Origin: Lasiodiplodia sp. COLG20
Taxonomy: Eukaryota; Ascomycota; Dothideomycetes; Botryosphaeriales; Botryosphaeriaceae
Reading direction: 5' to 3'
Assembly (NCBI GenBank): GCA_009801085.1
Contig: VNWV01000006.1
Location: 2,170,001-2,234,000 of the forward strand
Length of the DNA: 64,000 nt
Shown: positions 1 to 12,051 of the stretch, one piece after another
Position numbering within the stretch: the first letter of the stretch is position 1
Layout of the letters: the number at the start of each line of letters is the position of its first letter
Program-made: the position numbers and the translations under genes
Notes under the pieces: generated by a model
What the model saw: only the letters and a program-made list of their open reading frames with translations
What the model was told of the DNA's origin: nothing
The model's database searches: none

Positions 1-337
1 CCGTTGCGCGGCCCGTTACGACGGGTGGCTCTCCCGCCCAGCGAGCACACTAGCATGAGAGACCACGGATCGAGTCGAACGTACCTTGGCAGCGGCAAGG
101 CCGTCTTTCCTGTTTGTCCCACCTCCACAAGGCCTCCGACCCCGACCCCTGCGACGGCCTCATAATCGCGTAGCACCAGCGCCCGGATCCAAAGTTGCCC
201 GTCTTCCGTTGCTGCAGCGAATAGCAGGACCCGGGTCGATTCGGTAGTATGACTGTTGCGAGATTTGGCGGTTGCTGGGATGCTTCATCCCAACCATCTG
301 GTTGATTCATGGTTTCTTGGCCACTCCCAGACGTATG

Positions 338-345
338 TATATAAG
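338..345 (+). promoter_or_regulatory. TATA box of first P450 gene
   Basis: TATATAAG lies 71 bp upstream of the chosen ATG at 409, a usual distance for a fungal TATA promoter. No gene is seen in bases 1-337. Confidence 0.5.
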
Positions 346-408
346 CCCCCGCAGATTGGGAGGACCAGAAACGACAAGCCCATCAACCTCCTCTTCACCA
401 CCGCAATC

Positions 409-2168
409 ATGGAAAACCTTGGTTCCCAAAGCGCTGGAGTCCCAATCCAAGAACTGCCATCCAGGCTTGTGATTTTGCGGAACTTGCCACTGCTCTTGAC
501 CAGCGTTGCGGTTCTGGTATTTCCAGCTGCCCTAGCCGTCCTATCAGAATCCAGTACTAACGTGGAATATGACAGCTCTTTGTAAACCTTGTTGCTACGG
601 CGGTTTACAATGTCTATTTCCATCCTTTGAGCAAATGTGAGTGGTTTTCATGTCCAAATCTGGTCTCCGTCAGCTAAACAAATTCCCGTAGACCCCGGTC
701 CGAAGTATGCTACCATGAGCACCATTACCTGGTGGCTCATCGGCTTCACTGGGCGCATCGAAGAGTGGACACGCAGGCAGCACGAGAAATACGGCGAGGT
801 GGTCCGTCTCGGGCCTGACCGGCTCAGCTACACCAGCCCACAGGCGCTGAAGGACATCTACGGACACCGGTCAGGCGGGCGGCTGGAAAACGGCAAGGAC
901 AAGCGCTTCTACAACCGGGACATCAACAACGAATGCCACGTGCTCAACACCGAGGACGTGAAGGAGCACGGCGCTCTGCGGCGCATCTTCTCCAACGCCT
1001 TCAGCGACCGCGCACTGAAGTTGCAGGAGCCGCTGATCAAGCGGTACGTCGACCAGCTGGTGGCCATGATGCGCAAGACAACCATGGAGAACGCGGACGC
1101 CAAGCTCGAGATGGTCAAGCTCTACAACTGCACGACGTTCGACATCATGGGCGACCTCACGTTCGGCGAGCCGCTGGGCCTGCTCGAACAGTCCGAATAC
1201 ACTCCGTGGGTCAAGGCCGTCTTCGGAAGCATCAAGGCGCAGCACCTGTCGCGCATCATGATGGAGTACCCGCTGCTCGGCAAGCTCGCCACGCTGTTGT
1301 TGCCCAAGGGCCTCGAGGAGCAGGTGCGGATGCACTTCCAGCACGCGGCAGACCGCGTGGACCGGCGGCTGGCCAAGCCCGACGACGGTAAGCCCGACAT
1401 CTGGGGCCTGGTGCTGGACAAGGGCAAGGACCTCATCAGCCTGGGCCAGATGCACGCCAACTCGTCGCTGTTCATGATTGCCGGCACCGAGACGACGGCC
1501 ACGCTGCTCAGCGGCCTCACGTGGTACTTGCTCAAGAATCCGGAGAAGTTGAAGAAGGCCGTCGAGGAGGTGCGGGCGCGCTCCGAGGAAGATCTCTCGC
1601 TCGAGGAACTGCCGCGGCTGCCGTACCTCAACGCCTGCTTCGAGGAGGGCCTGAGAGTGTACCCGCCGGTGCCGATCGGACTGCCACGTGAGACGCCCGA
1701 GGGCGGCAATATGATCTGCGGCGAGTGGGTGCCGGGAAAGGTTTGTGACCCTGTCGTGCGGGGGATATCGTAATGCTGACATGGAGATCTAGACGAGGGT
1801 TTCGCTCCACAACTGGTCGGCCTACCGGTCGGAGAAGAACTTCAAGGATCCGGACTCGTTCGTGCCGGAGCGCTGGTTGCCTAACACGGGATATGACAGC
1901 GACCGCAAGGAAGTGCTGCAGCCTTTCTCTTTTGGCCCGCGCAACTGTTTGGGCAAGAAGTGAGATTGCACCCCCCTCGGCAGGCGATTGGACGATACTG
2001 ACCTGGAGATGCAGCTTGGCGTACCACGAGATGCGCATTATCATGGCTAAAGTGCTCTGGCACTTCGATTTGGAGCTTTGCCCCGAGAGCGCGAACTGGG
2101 CGGACCAGGAGGCCTACAGCCTGTGGCAAAAGCCCGAGCTCTGGTGCAGGGCCAAGCCTATCCGTTAG
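409..2168 (+). CDS. Cytochrome P450 monooxygenase 1 (isotrichodermin C-15 hydroxylase-like)
   Basis: Haem-thiolate monooxygenase anchored in the ER membrane; the substrate cannot be read from sequence. Five exons: 409-516, 576-636, 692-1740, 1793-1959 and 2015-2168, giving 512 residues, normal for the family. The hydrophobic N-terminal anchor is followed by the hinge YFHPLSKYPGPK. The I-helix has AGTETTAT, the K-helix ExxR is EGLR, and the haem loop is FSFGPRNCLGKN with the Cys ligand. The start is the first ATG in frame with the anchor; a TATA box lies 71 bp upstream. The first intron has a perfect TACTAAC branch point. Overall it resembles the CYP65-like fungal hydroxylases used in trichothecene and related pathways, but no pathway genes adjoin it. 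Two paralogues occur at 28 and 47 kb with the same exon pattern at the 3' end. Confidence 0.95.
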
Positions 2169-2608
2169 CTGACATGCATACGCTTGTTCGTTCTTGATTT
2201 TGGGGGCGTTGTCAGGGATCAGTTTAGATGAAATGCAATTTTCGGAGTGATGTGAAGTCGAAGTGCTGTGTGACCTGCAAGTGAGACTTGACTCATGAAT
2301 CATGGGCACGATCGCCATGACTCGTGCGTGCGGCGCGGGGCGGGCGGGGAGTCGGAGGTGAGCTATGACGCTCCGCAGCGATTGCGACTGCGCGCAAAAC
2401 CAAATCATTGCTTGCTGCCTACCACACCCCACGCCCAAGTGAACTACCAAGCCCGCACCTCCAAGCTCCTCCATACATCGTGTATCGCCGCCTCCTACCG
2501 CTCGCCATCATAGGCCGGAAGCACAAGCCGCATCGCCAGCAAGCCCCGAAGGGCAAGCAGGCCAAGGACAAGAATCCGAACCGTGGGAAGCCCGGACGAG
2601 GCTGGAAA
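2169..2608. other. Intergenic, between P450 1 and the SIR2 gene
   Basis: About 440 bp. It should hold the P450 terminator and the SIR2 promoter and 5' UTR. I see no further gene, repeat or clear TATA box. Confidence 0.5.
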
Positions 2609-3875
2609 ATGGGACAAGACGAAAGCAGCATCGTGGATGAGAGCATCGCTCCCTCCACCCTCGACTCCCGCTCCCTCGATGGCATCGCAAAGTACATCCG
2701 CGAGGGTCGGGCAAAGCGCGTCGTCTTCATGGTGAGCCCGCTCTTTAAGCATAATTGTTTCAAGCTAAAGATCCCAGGTGGGCGCCGGTATAAGCACCTC
2801 GGCCGGCATTCCCGACTTCCGCAGCCCAGACACTGGCCTGTATGCCAACCTCGCCCGCTTAGACCTGCCCTACGCCGAGGCCGTCTTCGACATCTCGTAC
2901 TTCAACAAAAACCCGATGCCCTTCTACACTCTAGCCCATGAACTGTACCCCGGCAAATACCGCCCGACAATCACCCATGCCTTCATGCGTCTGCTGTACG
3001 ACAAGGGAATCCTTCTGAAGGTTTTCACGCAAAACATCGACTGCCTGGAGCGCGAGGCTGGCCTGCCGGGCGAAGCCCTCGTCGAGGCTCACGGCAGCTT
3101 CGCTGAGCACGCCTGCATCGAATGCGGCGCTTCCTTCCCGGACGATGAGATGAAGGAGTTCATCCGCTGCATGGAGCCGCCGCACTGCAAGCAAGAGTTC
3201 TGCGAGGGCCTCGTGAAGCCCAAGATCGTCTTCTTCGGCGAGGCGCTGCCCGCGACCTTCTTTGAAAACCGCGAATTGCCTGCTGAAGCTGACCTGGCCA
3301 TCATCATGGGCACCAGCCTCACCGTTCAGCCTTTCGCCAGCCTGCCGAACTTTGTCAGTCATGGCTGTCCGAGGCTGCTCATCAACAAGGAGCAGGTTGG
3401 CTCCATCGGCTCGCGTGGTGATGACGTGATGCTGCTCGAGGACTGTGACGCTGGCGTGCGCAAGCTGGCTGAAGCGTGCGGATGGCTTGAAGAACTGGAG
3501 GCGCTGTGGGCCAAGTTTGCGCCGAAGACCGCCGCCGATCTAGGCAAAGAGCCGCCAAAGACCAAGGAGGAGGCTGTCGAGGAGGAGGTTGCGAGGCTCA
3601 GTCAAGAGGTTGACCAGACACTCAAGTTGGCTGAGAATCAGCACAAGTGGCTGGAAAATCATATTGAGACGAAGGCCCAGACTCACGCTAGCCCGCAACC
3701 TGAAAAGACGCTTTCTGCCGAACCTGATATGGGCAACGTCACGGACAATGGCGAAAGCAAAGCCGAAACTCCGGGAGACATCAAGCCGGATGCCACACCC
3801 AAAGTCTCGCTCCATGAGCGTAACGGCAGTTTGGCTCACGTGTTTCCGCACATATCGAATAAGCCTTCCTTGTAG
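2609..3875 (+). CDS. NAD-dependent protein deacetylase, SIR2 family (Hst2/SIRT2-like)
   Basis: Removes acetyl groups from lysine using NAD. Hst2-type members act on histone H4 and cytoplasmic proteins. Two exons, 2609-2731 and 2778-3875 (46-bp intron), give 406 residues. The intron falls just before the NAD-binding loop GAGISTSAGIPDFR (from residue 43). The second NAD motif TQNIDCLE is present, then the catalytic His in EAHGSF and a zinc site with CIEC and two further cysteines (HCKQEFC) before GLVKPKIVFFGE. GTSLTVQPFA completes the Rossmann core. After about residue 290 the C-terminal tail is acidic, Lys/Glu-rich and low in complexity, including a probable short coiled coil. All catalytic residues are present. 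Subfamily assignment rests on the overall motif order and is less certain than the fold. Confidence 0.95.
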
Positions 3876-4027
3876 AATTTTTCGAGGCTATCACGAACGT
3901 ATAGAGTCATGCCACGCTATGCCTTGTCTTATGCCCCTTTAACATCCCCTTCTTGGATACAGACGGTGACGGCGTTATAGAAGAGTCACTGCGTCACATT
4001 CCCTTTTTTGATTATGCTTCTCTCCTT

Positions 4028-5586
4028 CTATACCACATTGCACCTGCAGTTTGTTGGATCTTTTCTTCGTTGGACTTGCCAGAGGCGAAACATGATAGCG
4101 GCGGCTACGGCGTAAGCAAGTCCTGAGTATATTTGAGGGTACAGGTATGGCCGTTCTGCGCCGGGTCGGCGTATCTTGAGTGCGATTACTTCCGAGACTA
4201 GAAAAAGTTCAGCTGTCGTTCATCATTCATGTTTTTCTTCAACGTACACGTGCAGGGCAGGACGGTCGTCGCCCACGCCAGGGACAGCATGGAATTAAGA
4301 TCCTTCAGTCCAGCAACCTCGACACACAACGGCGAGATAGTCTGCCACCAACAGTCAGCCATGGCTCAAACCAATCCTGTCCACAACCACTCACCATCCA
4401 CAGCACCCCCAAAATCGTCCCGCTCACCACCGCAAAAAACACCAACACCCCATACGACGCCGCCGGCATCCACACGGCAAAAATCAACACCGCACACGCC
4501 GCCGTCGCGCCGCCCGCCACCTCGACCCTCCCCCACCGATCGCTCGCCCACCCCAACGCCGGCCGCCCCACGGCCGTCCCCAGATTCAGAAACGCCGTCA
4601 CGCCCGCCGCCTCACCCGCGCTCAGCCCCAGCGCGTCGCGCCCGTACGCCGACAGGCTGTACAGCAGCGTCATGTAGCCGAGCATACTGACAAACGCCCA
4701 GCCAAGCAACAACACCACCTTCTCCCGCCGCAGCAGCGCGACGTCGAAACCGCGGATCGTCGCGCGCACCTCGGCGTTCCGCCCGCGCACGAGCGCCACG
4801 GCGACGACGTTCACGCCGCCCGAGACGATGGCTAGCATGCGCAGCGCCCAGGCGACGCCGCCCCCGGGGCTCGAAATGACGCGCGACGACGCGAAGGAGA
4901 AGGCGATGCCGCCGATGCCGGAACCCGCGGAGACGATGCCGTTGGCGAGCGAGCGCCGGCGGGAGAACCATTGGGATGTGATGGGTGCGGAGGGCAGGTA
5001 CGTCAGCCCGATGCCGCAGCCCACCAGCGCGCCTTGCGTTAGGTAGAGCTGCCAGATACCGCTCGTTGGCGTCGTGAAGGAGGCGAGGAGGTAGCCGGCT
5101 GTTTGGACCAGCACGCCGAAGGCCATGGGGATGTGGATGCCCAGGCGCCGGGTGAGGAGGGTGATGGGCGTGGCTAGGGAGAGGGAACAGCCGAATTGGA
5201 GGCCGCCGATGAAGGCGTAGTCGAGGGCGGTGGCGGTGGGATGTGTGGATGCAGTGAGGTAGTGGGAGAGGAAGACGCCGTAGGCCTGTGTTGCGGGGTT
5301 TAGCGGGTTGGTGGTGGTGGGGGAGGGCGGTGGCGGGGGAGGTGATGGATAGGGCGGGAATTGGGGGTAGGGATGGAAGGATTGAGCGAGGTAGGCTTAC
5401 GGCTGCTATGCCCCACGTGCAGGCGTTGAGGAAGAAGACGCAGGCGACGCAGACCCAACCGTATCCACCATCTGGTATGTCGGATTCAGGGTCCTGGACG
5501 ATGACGCCGCCGGGAACTGCTTCTGTGGCGGCGGGAGCGGCGCTGATCGAGTTATTGTCTGCTTGGGATTCGGTGTCGTTGCCCAT
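4028..5586 (-). CDS. MFS transporter, monocarboxylate/riboflavin (MCT/MCH) type
   Basis: Membrane carrier with 12 expected helices. Four exons on the minus strand (5401-5586, 4395-5285, 4248-4341, 4028-4197) give 446 residues, the usual size. The N-terminal tail is polar and is followed by DGGYGW at residues 39-44, the signature of the monocarboxylate porter family in helix 1. SQWFSRRRSLANGI (loop 4-5) and ASDRWGR (loop 8-9) also fit. The last two exons, absent from any long open frame, restore the family ending: MTISPLCVEVAGLKDLNSM, then FSEVIALKIRRPG and RPYLYPQIYSGLAY. The substrate (monocarboxylate, riboflavin or other) is not predictable. It faces the SIR2 gene tail to tail, with about 150 bp between stop codons. 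Confidence 0.92.
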
Positions 5587-7023
5587 TGTTGCGAGCGGAT
5601 TTTGATTTCTTCTTTGGAAGGGGTTCTCGTAGATGGCTTTAGCTCTGGGGTTATGAAAATGTTCAAAGAGGGGAATTGAAGTTGAGGTTCAGAAGGTGCA
5701 TGCAAGAAAAACAAGGCGTCACATCCAAACCAAGCAAGTCTTGGCTATTTAGCTTGTCTCTAGACAAGAGGAGCGGGAAAGATGTGGCTACTCATGTCAA
5801 TTCCAGGCGGAAAAGTGAAAACTATATCAAGAAGTGCTGTTCTCGATGTGAGAAATGGTCGCTTATCCGCAATTATGGTCGCTTAACTCCTCTCGGCTTC
5901 CCCTGCCGAGGAGCGGGGTAGAGTCCCAACTGGGAAGGGGATAGGGCGTTGGACTGAATACCCCACTTTGGAATGAGCTGCGTGAACCTAAGGAGCGGCT
6001 CGGATAATCTATCTGCATGCATGACGAGCGAGCGGCGAAAGTGATGACGGAAGGCGGGCGGGCCGCTATCTAGCGGCGGCCTGTTATCGATGATCAGATA
6101 AGACGGTTTTGGAAGTTGATCGGATAATGCATGTAGGAAAGGCGGTGTCAGCGGTGTCAACGGTGTCGACGACGTGGCCGTGCAGTCAAATTGGTTCATC
6201 CGGTGAAAAGCTTGAATTTCATTCGATGCTCGTCGGACTAAAATACTCAATGAGTGCACCGCGGGCGGTGATGATGAGGAGCGGTGTCTCCAATCTCTCA
6301 TACCGCTCCCCACTTCTACGTTGCCTTCACGTCTGCCACGTTCACAGGGGCATCGCATGCAGCGGCAGTCACAGCATTGTTTCTATCTCAGGCCGCAGTC
6401 TCATCACACACGCCAATGCAGTTGAAGACGCCGTAGCATACACTCCCGTATCTTCATACATAAGAGATTGCGGAGGTTTTGGGTCTTAATATTGAGTATG
6501 TTACGGTGAAGGGATAATGGATTTAGTTACACAGGACGCGAGGATGATAATCAGGCTTGGATCTGCTGAGGGCCAGGTGGATATAGCCCACGTTAGCGTG
6601 ACACGATGAAGTGATTGGCGAGGCTGAGCGAGGCAGACACATGGCAAGATCAAGGCGCTAAATTGGGATGTTTGTGGCCTAGTAACGGTGTGCTTGAATA
6701 GACGGTATGACGACTTGAAACAGCACATGCATGCGCAAAGGCCACCTTTCATTACTTATCTTGTGTTTCCTTTCATACTGACGCACTCCTGCATGCATGC
6801 GTTGACCAATACCGCCCGCTAGCGAATTGTCTGAAGCCGAAGGGCAGCGCCTTGTTTCAGCCTTGCCGCTCAACCCTCAGGCTACTGGCTGGTAGCTCAC
6901 GAACTCGTCAAGAAAGAGGTTCCATTGAATCCTTTGTGATTGTGACATTTTTTCCCTCACGTCCTTTCGGTGTGGCTGTGTGTTTTGTGCACGACTTACA
7001 GGTGAACAACGCAGATATCATAT
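5587..7023. other. Intergenic, no gene recognised
   Basis: About 1.4 kb between the start of the MCT-type transporter and the CorA relic. Short open frames exist on both strands (for example plus 6109-6489) but none has a recognisable domain, a splice pattern or an N-terminal signal. The stretch next to 5587 should hold the transporter promoter. Confidence 0.5.
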
Positions 7024-8265
7024 TCATAGTAAGGTACTGAGTTTAACTTTCTCGACGGAATTCCGAACCCTTCGAGCCCTCATCGCCAGTAAGGATATCA
7101 GCGTAATTGTAGTGAGAGGAATGGTAACTGCCCAGAATATCCAAAACAGTTTTGAAATGCGCACCCTTCCTTTCTCGCCTGACTCTTGATTGTCCAAGTC
7201 GAAATCGAAGTAGCTGCTACTAAAGAGCGTTGCTACGAATGAACTTTACAACTCACCATGTCGGTAATTCTGGAAATCCTTCTCTCGCGGCTTTCAATCC
7301 GAAGCCGAGAAGACTTGGAAAGTTAACCGCGATGCAGAAGATTGAGCTCGACAGCTGTTATGTTAGCGTCAATTCCAGGTTCATATACTTTTAGCAGACC
7401 GTCAATAATCTCGTATCCTGCCTGAAACGCCTCCAGGAAGAATATTGTGTGCTTAGAAACGTCGCCCAGCCAAACAAAATCGAATGATGCAAAGGTCGAC
7501 TTGTCGAACGTTTCCAATGCGTCGAGTCTTTCCTACACAGCAGTGAAGAACTCATCGAAAGATTCAAAGTGGATGGTCTTACTTACCCTTCCAGTGCTTC
7601 TAAATCCGTCCTCCAGCCTCCATGCAGAATAATTAATTTCGCAAAACAAACTCTCAAATATCACGCCAAAAATGAGCGCAGGCTGGTCAAAAGGTCTTGC
7701 CAGGGGCTCAAAATGTCGAATAGATCCTTCTGCTCATTCGAGATCTCAAAACACAGTAACGTTGCCTTTGACAATTGCCGGTCTTCGATGAGGACATACG
7801 AAGAGTTGAACCAGGCCCTGTTGCTTTGAAATGGTCCGTTTTGAATGAGCCAACGGTGTTTCCCATCGGATCTTTCTGTATTGATGTTTTTGCAAACCAG
7901 TCGAAACCAAGTAACTTGAAAACATTCATTGAGCCCCAGTTTCGGATAAATATCCCTAAGTGGAATACGAAAACTCACAGCTGATTTGATTAACTTCACT
8001 CAGACGCCTTCCAACAGAATGGTTGAGCGACTTGCCGCTGTTCTAATTGGCATTCATAGGGGACCTGGAAATGCTCAAGAAACCTTTGAGTTTCCCGCTT
8101 TCTGGGATATTTGGAGTGGCACTGGTATCTTCGATCAACACCACGCATTTTCAAGAGAAATCTTGCTTACATTATGCGTATCTTCAATCTGTACTGCCCA
8201 GTGTTGACGCCACCATGTCCTTTCAGCTGCGCTACAGCTTCGGTGTGCCTGACATCGCGCCGCAT
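7024..8265 (-). pseudogene. Decayed CorA-like Mg2+ transporter-domain gene
   Basis: Pieces of one protein can be followed down the minus strand in changing frames. The C-terminus reads RLRIESRERRISRITDM, FVATLFSSSYFDFD and then a hydrophobic segment KLFWIFWAVTIPLTTITLI ending at a TGA at 7024-7026. This is the layout of the stalk and transmembrane end of fungal CorA-like proteins. Upstream are FRIPLRDIYPKLGL, ATLLCFEIS, HFEPLARPFDQPALIF and FLEHFQVP blocks. Lesions seen: an in-frame TAA at 8167-8169, a TGA at 7996-7998, a frame change near 7720-7730, and loss of roughly 45 codons just before FVATLF (only 13 bases separate the two flanking blocks). One intact-looking intron remains (7533-7586). 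A 160-residue open model (7929 to 7323, three exons) can be drawn but would lack the membrane end. Confidence 0.7.
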
Positions 8266-8501
8266 GCCCAACGAGGTCTTCCAGACATGCCCAGGATAAA
8301 TGTTTTGGAAGAGCAGGAGAGACGATTAAAATATATTTAAATTACCAAATGTATTCCCCGTCAAACTTTTGGGGAAGACAGAGAAACATCTGTTTCCGTT
8401 TCCAGCTAGACAGCTCGCTACTACCACCCGTTTTCCATCCAAGCAGCTACCATTAACGACCCAAAACTTACCAAAGTCTTGGTCAATGTCACCTCACAAG
8501 A

Positions 8502-10115
8502 TTAAAAGACATACTGAAGTAGGTATTAGTGCGATGCTCGCTTTCTTCCTGATTCTAGGTGGACTTACGGGGATGAAGAGGTACGGAACACGACGCTCGT
8601 ACTCCTTCCAAGCCTCGCCGTACCTCTCACGGCACCTCTCGATATCCCTCTTGGCGCGATGGATGATCATGCAAGTGAAGAAGATGGAGTAGAACCAAGG
8701 GAAGGGCGAGTTGAAGCCGGTAATAAGGCCCCAAGAGAAAGCAAAGAACCAATCGCAAGTGTAATGGATCTTCCGCGCCATACCATCTGTAGAAATCCCG
8801 TTAGCGCCTGAATGCATAAAAGTTACGAGGTCTGTACTCACACCACCCATCACACATGATATTATCCCCCGTATTCGTCCTGATGACCTGCGGATTCTTG
8901 ACGTACTTCCAAGGCAACTGAGGAAACGTCTTGCGGTTGAGCGCGGAGCCGCGCTCCATAGCCCTGAACATGTTCTTCTGGCTGTTACCCGTATCCCACA
9001 CCCAGTACGCAAACAGATACGCCGCGAACCACGCCACCAGCACGCCTCTGTTCCAGTGGTACTCATCCGGATGGTGGTTAGCCAGGTAGATAGTGCAGTG
9101 GCAGTACGTCAGCGGCACGCCAGCCAGGTTCCAGAAGATCAGCATGAAGCCCCACTTCTCGTAGTACATATCCCAGCTCGTGATGATCAGCTCCTCGCCC
9201 TTAGCGCAGGCATTCCCGTACAAAAAGTGCGCCATCAGGATGAACCACACCTCGCCCGACACGTACCCCAGCTGCTCCTGCTGCCGCAGCGCCGTGCCCA
9301 GCGACAGCAGAAACAAAATGTACCACGGGATCCGCACCTCGAAGAACATCTTGAAGTCCAGCCACCCCAGCAGCCGCGGATTCAACTCCGCCCCCATGAA
9401 GAAGTCGTACACGTGGTTGCCCGTCATCCGGTGCTGCGCGCCGCGCGCCAACGCGGACACATACGCCACCGCCGACACGATGAACCCGCTGCAGATCGCC
9501 ACCGACATCAGCGGGCCGAACTCGTCGAGCAGCGTGTACAGCTTAAACACGCCGGAGAAATGCAGCGCCAGCGCGGCGCCGATGGTGATGTACCATGACC
9601 ACACGGCCGAGCAGTAGTAGTCTAGCTGCTTGCCGAGATGCGGCAGGTACTTGCCCTTGCCGTACACGCCGGGCAGGTAGAGGTAGCCCAGCCCTTCGAG
9701 CACGAGGAAGGTCCAGTAGATGGCCCAGGCCTTGGCATGCGGGAAGGCGTGCGTGTAGGCCAGGCCAGCAATGTGTTTGGCGAAGTCCGGCAGCGACTGT
9801 CCGTCCTCGGGCAGCGGCAGCCGGCCGTTGTAGCAGATGGCGCCGACGAACATGTACCACATCAGGCAGGGAAAGCCGACCATCAAGGCGCCGACGCCCA
9901 AGGGCCCGCCGAACTCGTACCCGGCGCCGTGCGAGTCGGTGTCGATGACGGCGGCGGCATCGTCCTTTTTGGTTCGCGGGGTTTTGGTCTTCGGGCCGGA
10001 TGATGCCCGTTCGGGGAACTCTCTGCGGAGCTTCGGCTCGCTGTTCGGTCGGGAGGTGGTCAGTGAGTGTCGGGTTTATCCGATTGATTGTATGTACAGA
10101 CCTGTTGATGGCCAT
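8502..10115 (-). CDS. ERG4: Delta(24(24(1)))-sterol reductase (C-24(28) sterol reductase)
   Basis: Last enzyme of ergosterol synthesis: NADPH-dependent reduction of the C24(28) double bond of ergosta-5,7,22,24(28)-tetraenol in the ER membrane. Four exons on the minus strand (10102-10115, 8842-10040, 8569-8786, 8502-8513) give 480 residues, close to yeast Erg4. The first exon is only 14 nt (MAIN plus two bases) and the last only 12 nt (YVF and stop), so a plain open frame misses both ends. Family features: [13 protein letters not shown] near the N-terminus, many hydrophobic helices, the C-terminal signature [16 protein letters not shown], and the ending [19 protein letters not shown]. All introns are 54-61 bp with GT-AG ends. 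Nothing looks truncated. It is a housekeeping gene among faster-changing neighbours. Confidence 0.97.
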
Positions 10116-12051
10116 GATGCGGGAACAAAGGAGATTCGCTCGGACTGCGTATCCGTCCGAAGCTCAGCTGCTCTGATGGGCTGCAGAAACTATGTTGCCG
10201 GCGGCCGCGGGCCAGTTTGTATACATTTCCGGGGTCCGCGGGGCCCGAGGAGTCCGCGCATCCCTATAATCAGGAGATTGTATCCTTGCTTTTAGTTTAA
10301 TTGCACCTTTTTACCCGGCCGCACGACGAACACCTGTTTTGGGCTTTTTCGCGCATGATTGGCACGACCGAACCCGCAGAAGGATTGGCTTGGAGGCGGC
10401 GAAGGAAGCGTAAGCGGCGTGGTTCGCTCGGAGACAGGCCGATGGTCGTGCAATGGTCAGTGCACCATCGTACTTCAACGCCCGACTCCCCTCAGTATCG
10501 GCTATCTTTCGTCCCGAACCCGATCCGAGAAGTTGACTTCGCGGCTGCGATTGGGTACAGCAGGCAGAGGCCAGATTGCCACATATTTCTTTTTAACCCC
10601 GCCCAGCTCGGACACAATGGCGAGGTGCAATCATGGCCGTTTGGCGATGGCAATGAAACATCAACGAGAAGTTCATGTGAGAAGGAACGTGCATTTAATG
10701 AAACCCATGATAGTCATCTCCGCAAGAAGCGGGTTCGTGATAACCAAGATCGAAGAGGAAATGGTCTCTCCTATTGGAGAACGGATATTTCACATCGAAG
10801 AATGCGCAAAGGGCGGAACAACAGCGATACCGGCTGGTGATAACCATTTCTCTGACCTCGTTGAATGACTAGCCGAGCCTTTCGTCTGGGTTGGCGGCGG
10901 CGCTTGTGTGATCGCTACTACTATCAAACAAAGGGGCTGAGTAGCTGAGTTTTACATTTTGAATCGAACCATGCGTGTGGTAAAATCGAGGGTTTGTGGC
11001 GATAAAAAGAAAATGCAAACTAAAGTAAGACGAGACTTTTGTTTGATCCATACATGAGCGTGGGTTGTTTTAGAATATGTTAAGGAGAACGGGTGACTAT
11101 TTAGCTGCGGAATTCTCTTAGCCGCATGCGGATAGAGACTGCTCACGGCCTGGGTAGGGAGTCTTCCTGAGTAATAGTACTCGGATTACTGTTGCCTTTC
11201 CGTGGGAAGTTCCGCAAATATACAGAGTTCGAACTAGCTCGATTATCTCCAAATACGCCACTGTAGAAAACATGGATTAGGTAAACAACCTCTTATCCCT
11301 TGCCCCGTCCGACTAGCACGTGTTTCTCTAAAGTTTCACGTTTTTCCTAGTTATGCGAGACATCACCAACGCGCTTTTGCCTGCAATAAGGGTGATTGAT
11401 TGCAAGCGCTTGGTAAGCGGAATAGAGAGTAAATATTTAATAATAGGCTTAGTGTCATGTCAGACTGTGGTTTACCTTTTGCTCCGAGTCTAATTGCCGT
11501 ATATCTCGTGTTATTTTCTCAACCCAAGGCAGAACCCCTATTTATTTCACCACAAGGCGTGACTTACTCACGATACTCTAAGGCATATGCACGAACAATT
11601 AGTATATATAAACAGGTAGTTTCTACTGTTATTCTGCGCTTCAGCAGTGTAAAATTCAATCACTTTGTACTGTTCAACATGTCATTAATTTTACATCTCT
11701 TAGTAAACGGTAAGAGGTTCGGTAAGAATAATGGAGGAATAAGACATTCTACGAACTTGCATGATATACTAAGCCAATTAGAGCTGTTTAGCAGCTGCGG
11801 GTAACGCTGCGGATAGTGATAGAACAACTGAATCTGCCGCAGTGTTGCTATGTACAACACGCTATCTGACCACGCTGCGCATAATTTATCGACGCAATGC
11901 ATAACGCTAACAGAAAGTAGAAACGAATCCAGCCTTGTATACAGGAAACGCACTCTCTTGTTCGCCATACTTTCAGCTCCTATTACACTTAGGCGTACGG
12001 CATGCGCGCAGCATTCTCTTTAAGAAGTAGAGAAATTTCGTTACAGGTACA
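10116..12051. other. Gene-free stretch
   Basis: About 1.9 kb upstream of ERG4, increasingly AT-rich after 10.9 kb. Open frames of up to 180 codons occur (10301-10868, two overlapping frames) but lack recognisable domains or plausible introns. The first part presumably holds the ERG4 promoter. Confidence 0.5.

Noticed and set aside
871..1782. Long minus-strand open frame (303 codons) opposite P450 1
   Set aside because: Antisense shadow of the GC-rich P450 exon; composition dominated by Arg, Leu, Val and His with no domain.
10301..10868. Two overlapping plus-strand frames of 169-180 codons upstream of ERG4
   Set aside because: Neither shows a domain, an intron pattern or codon bias; frames overlap in the same DNA.
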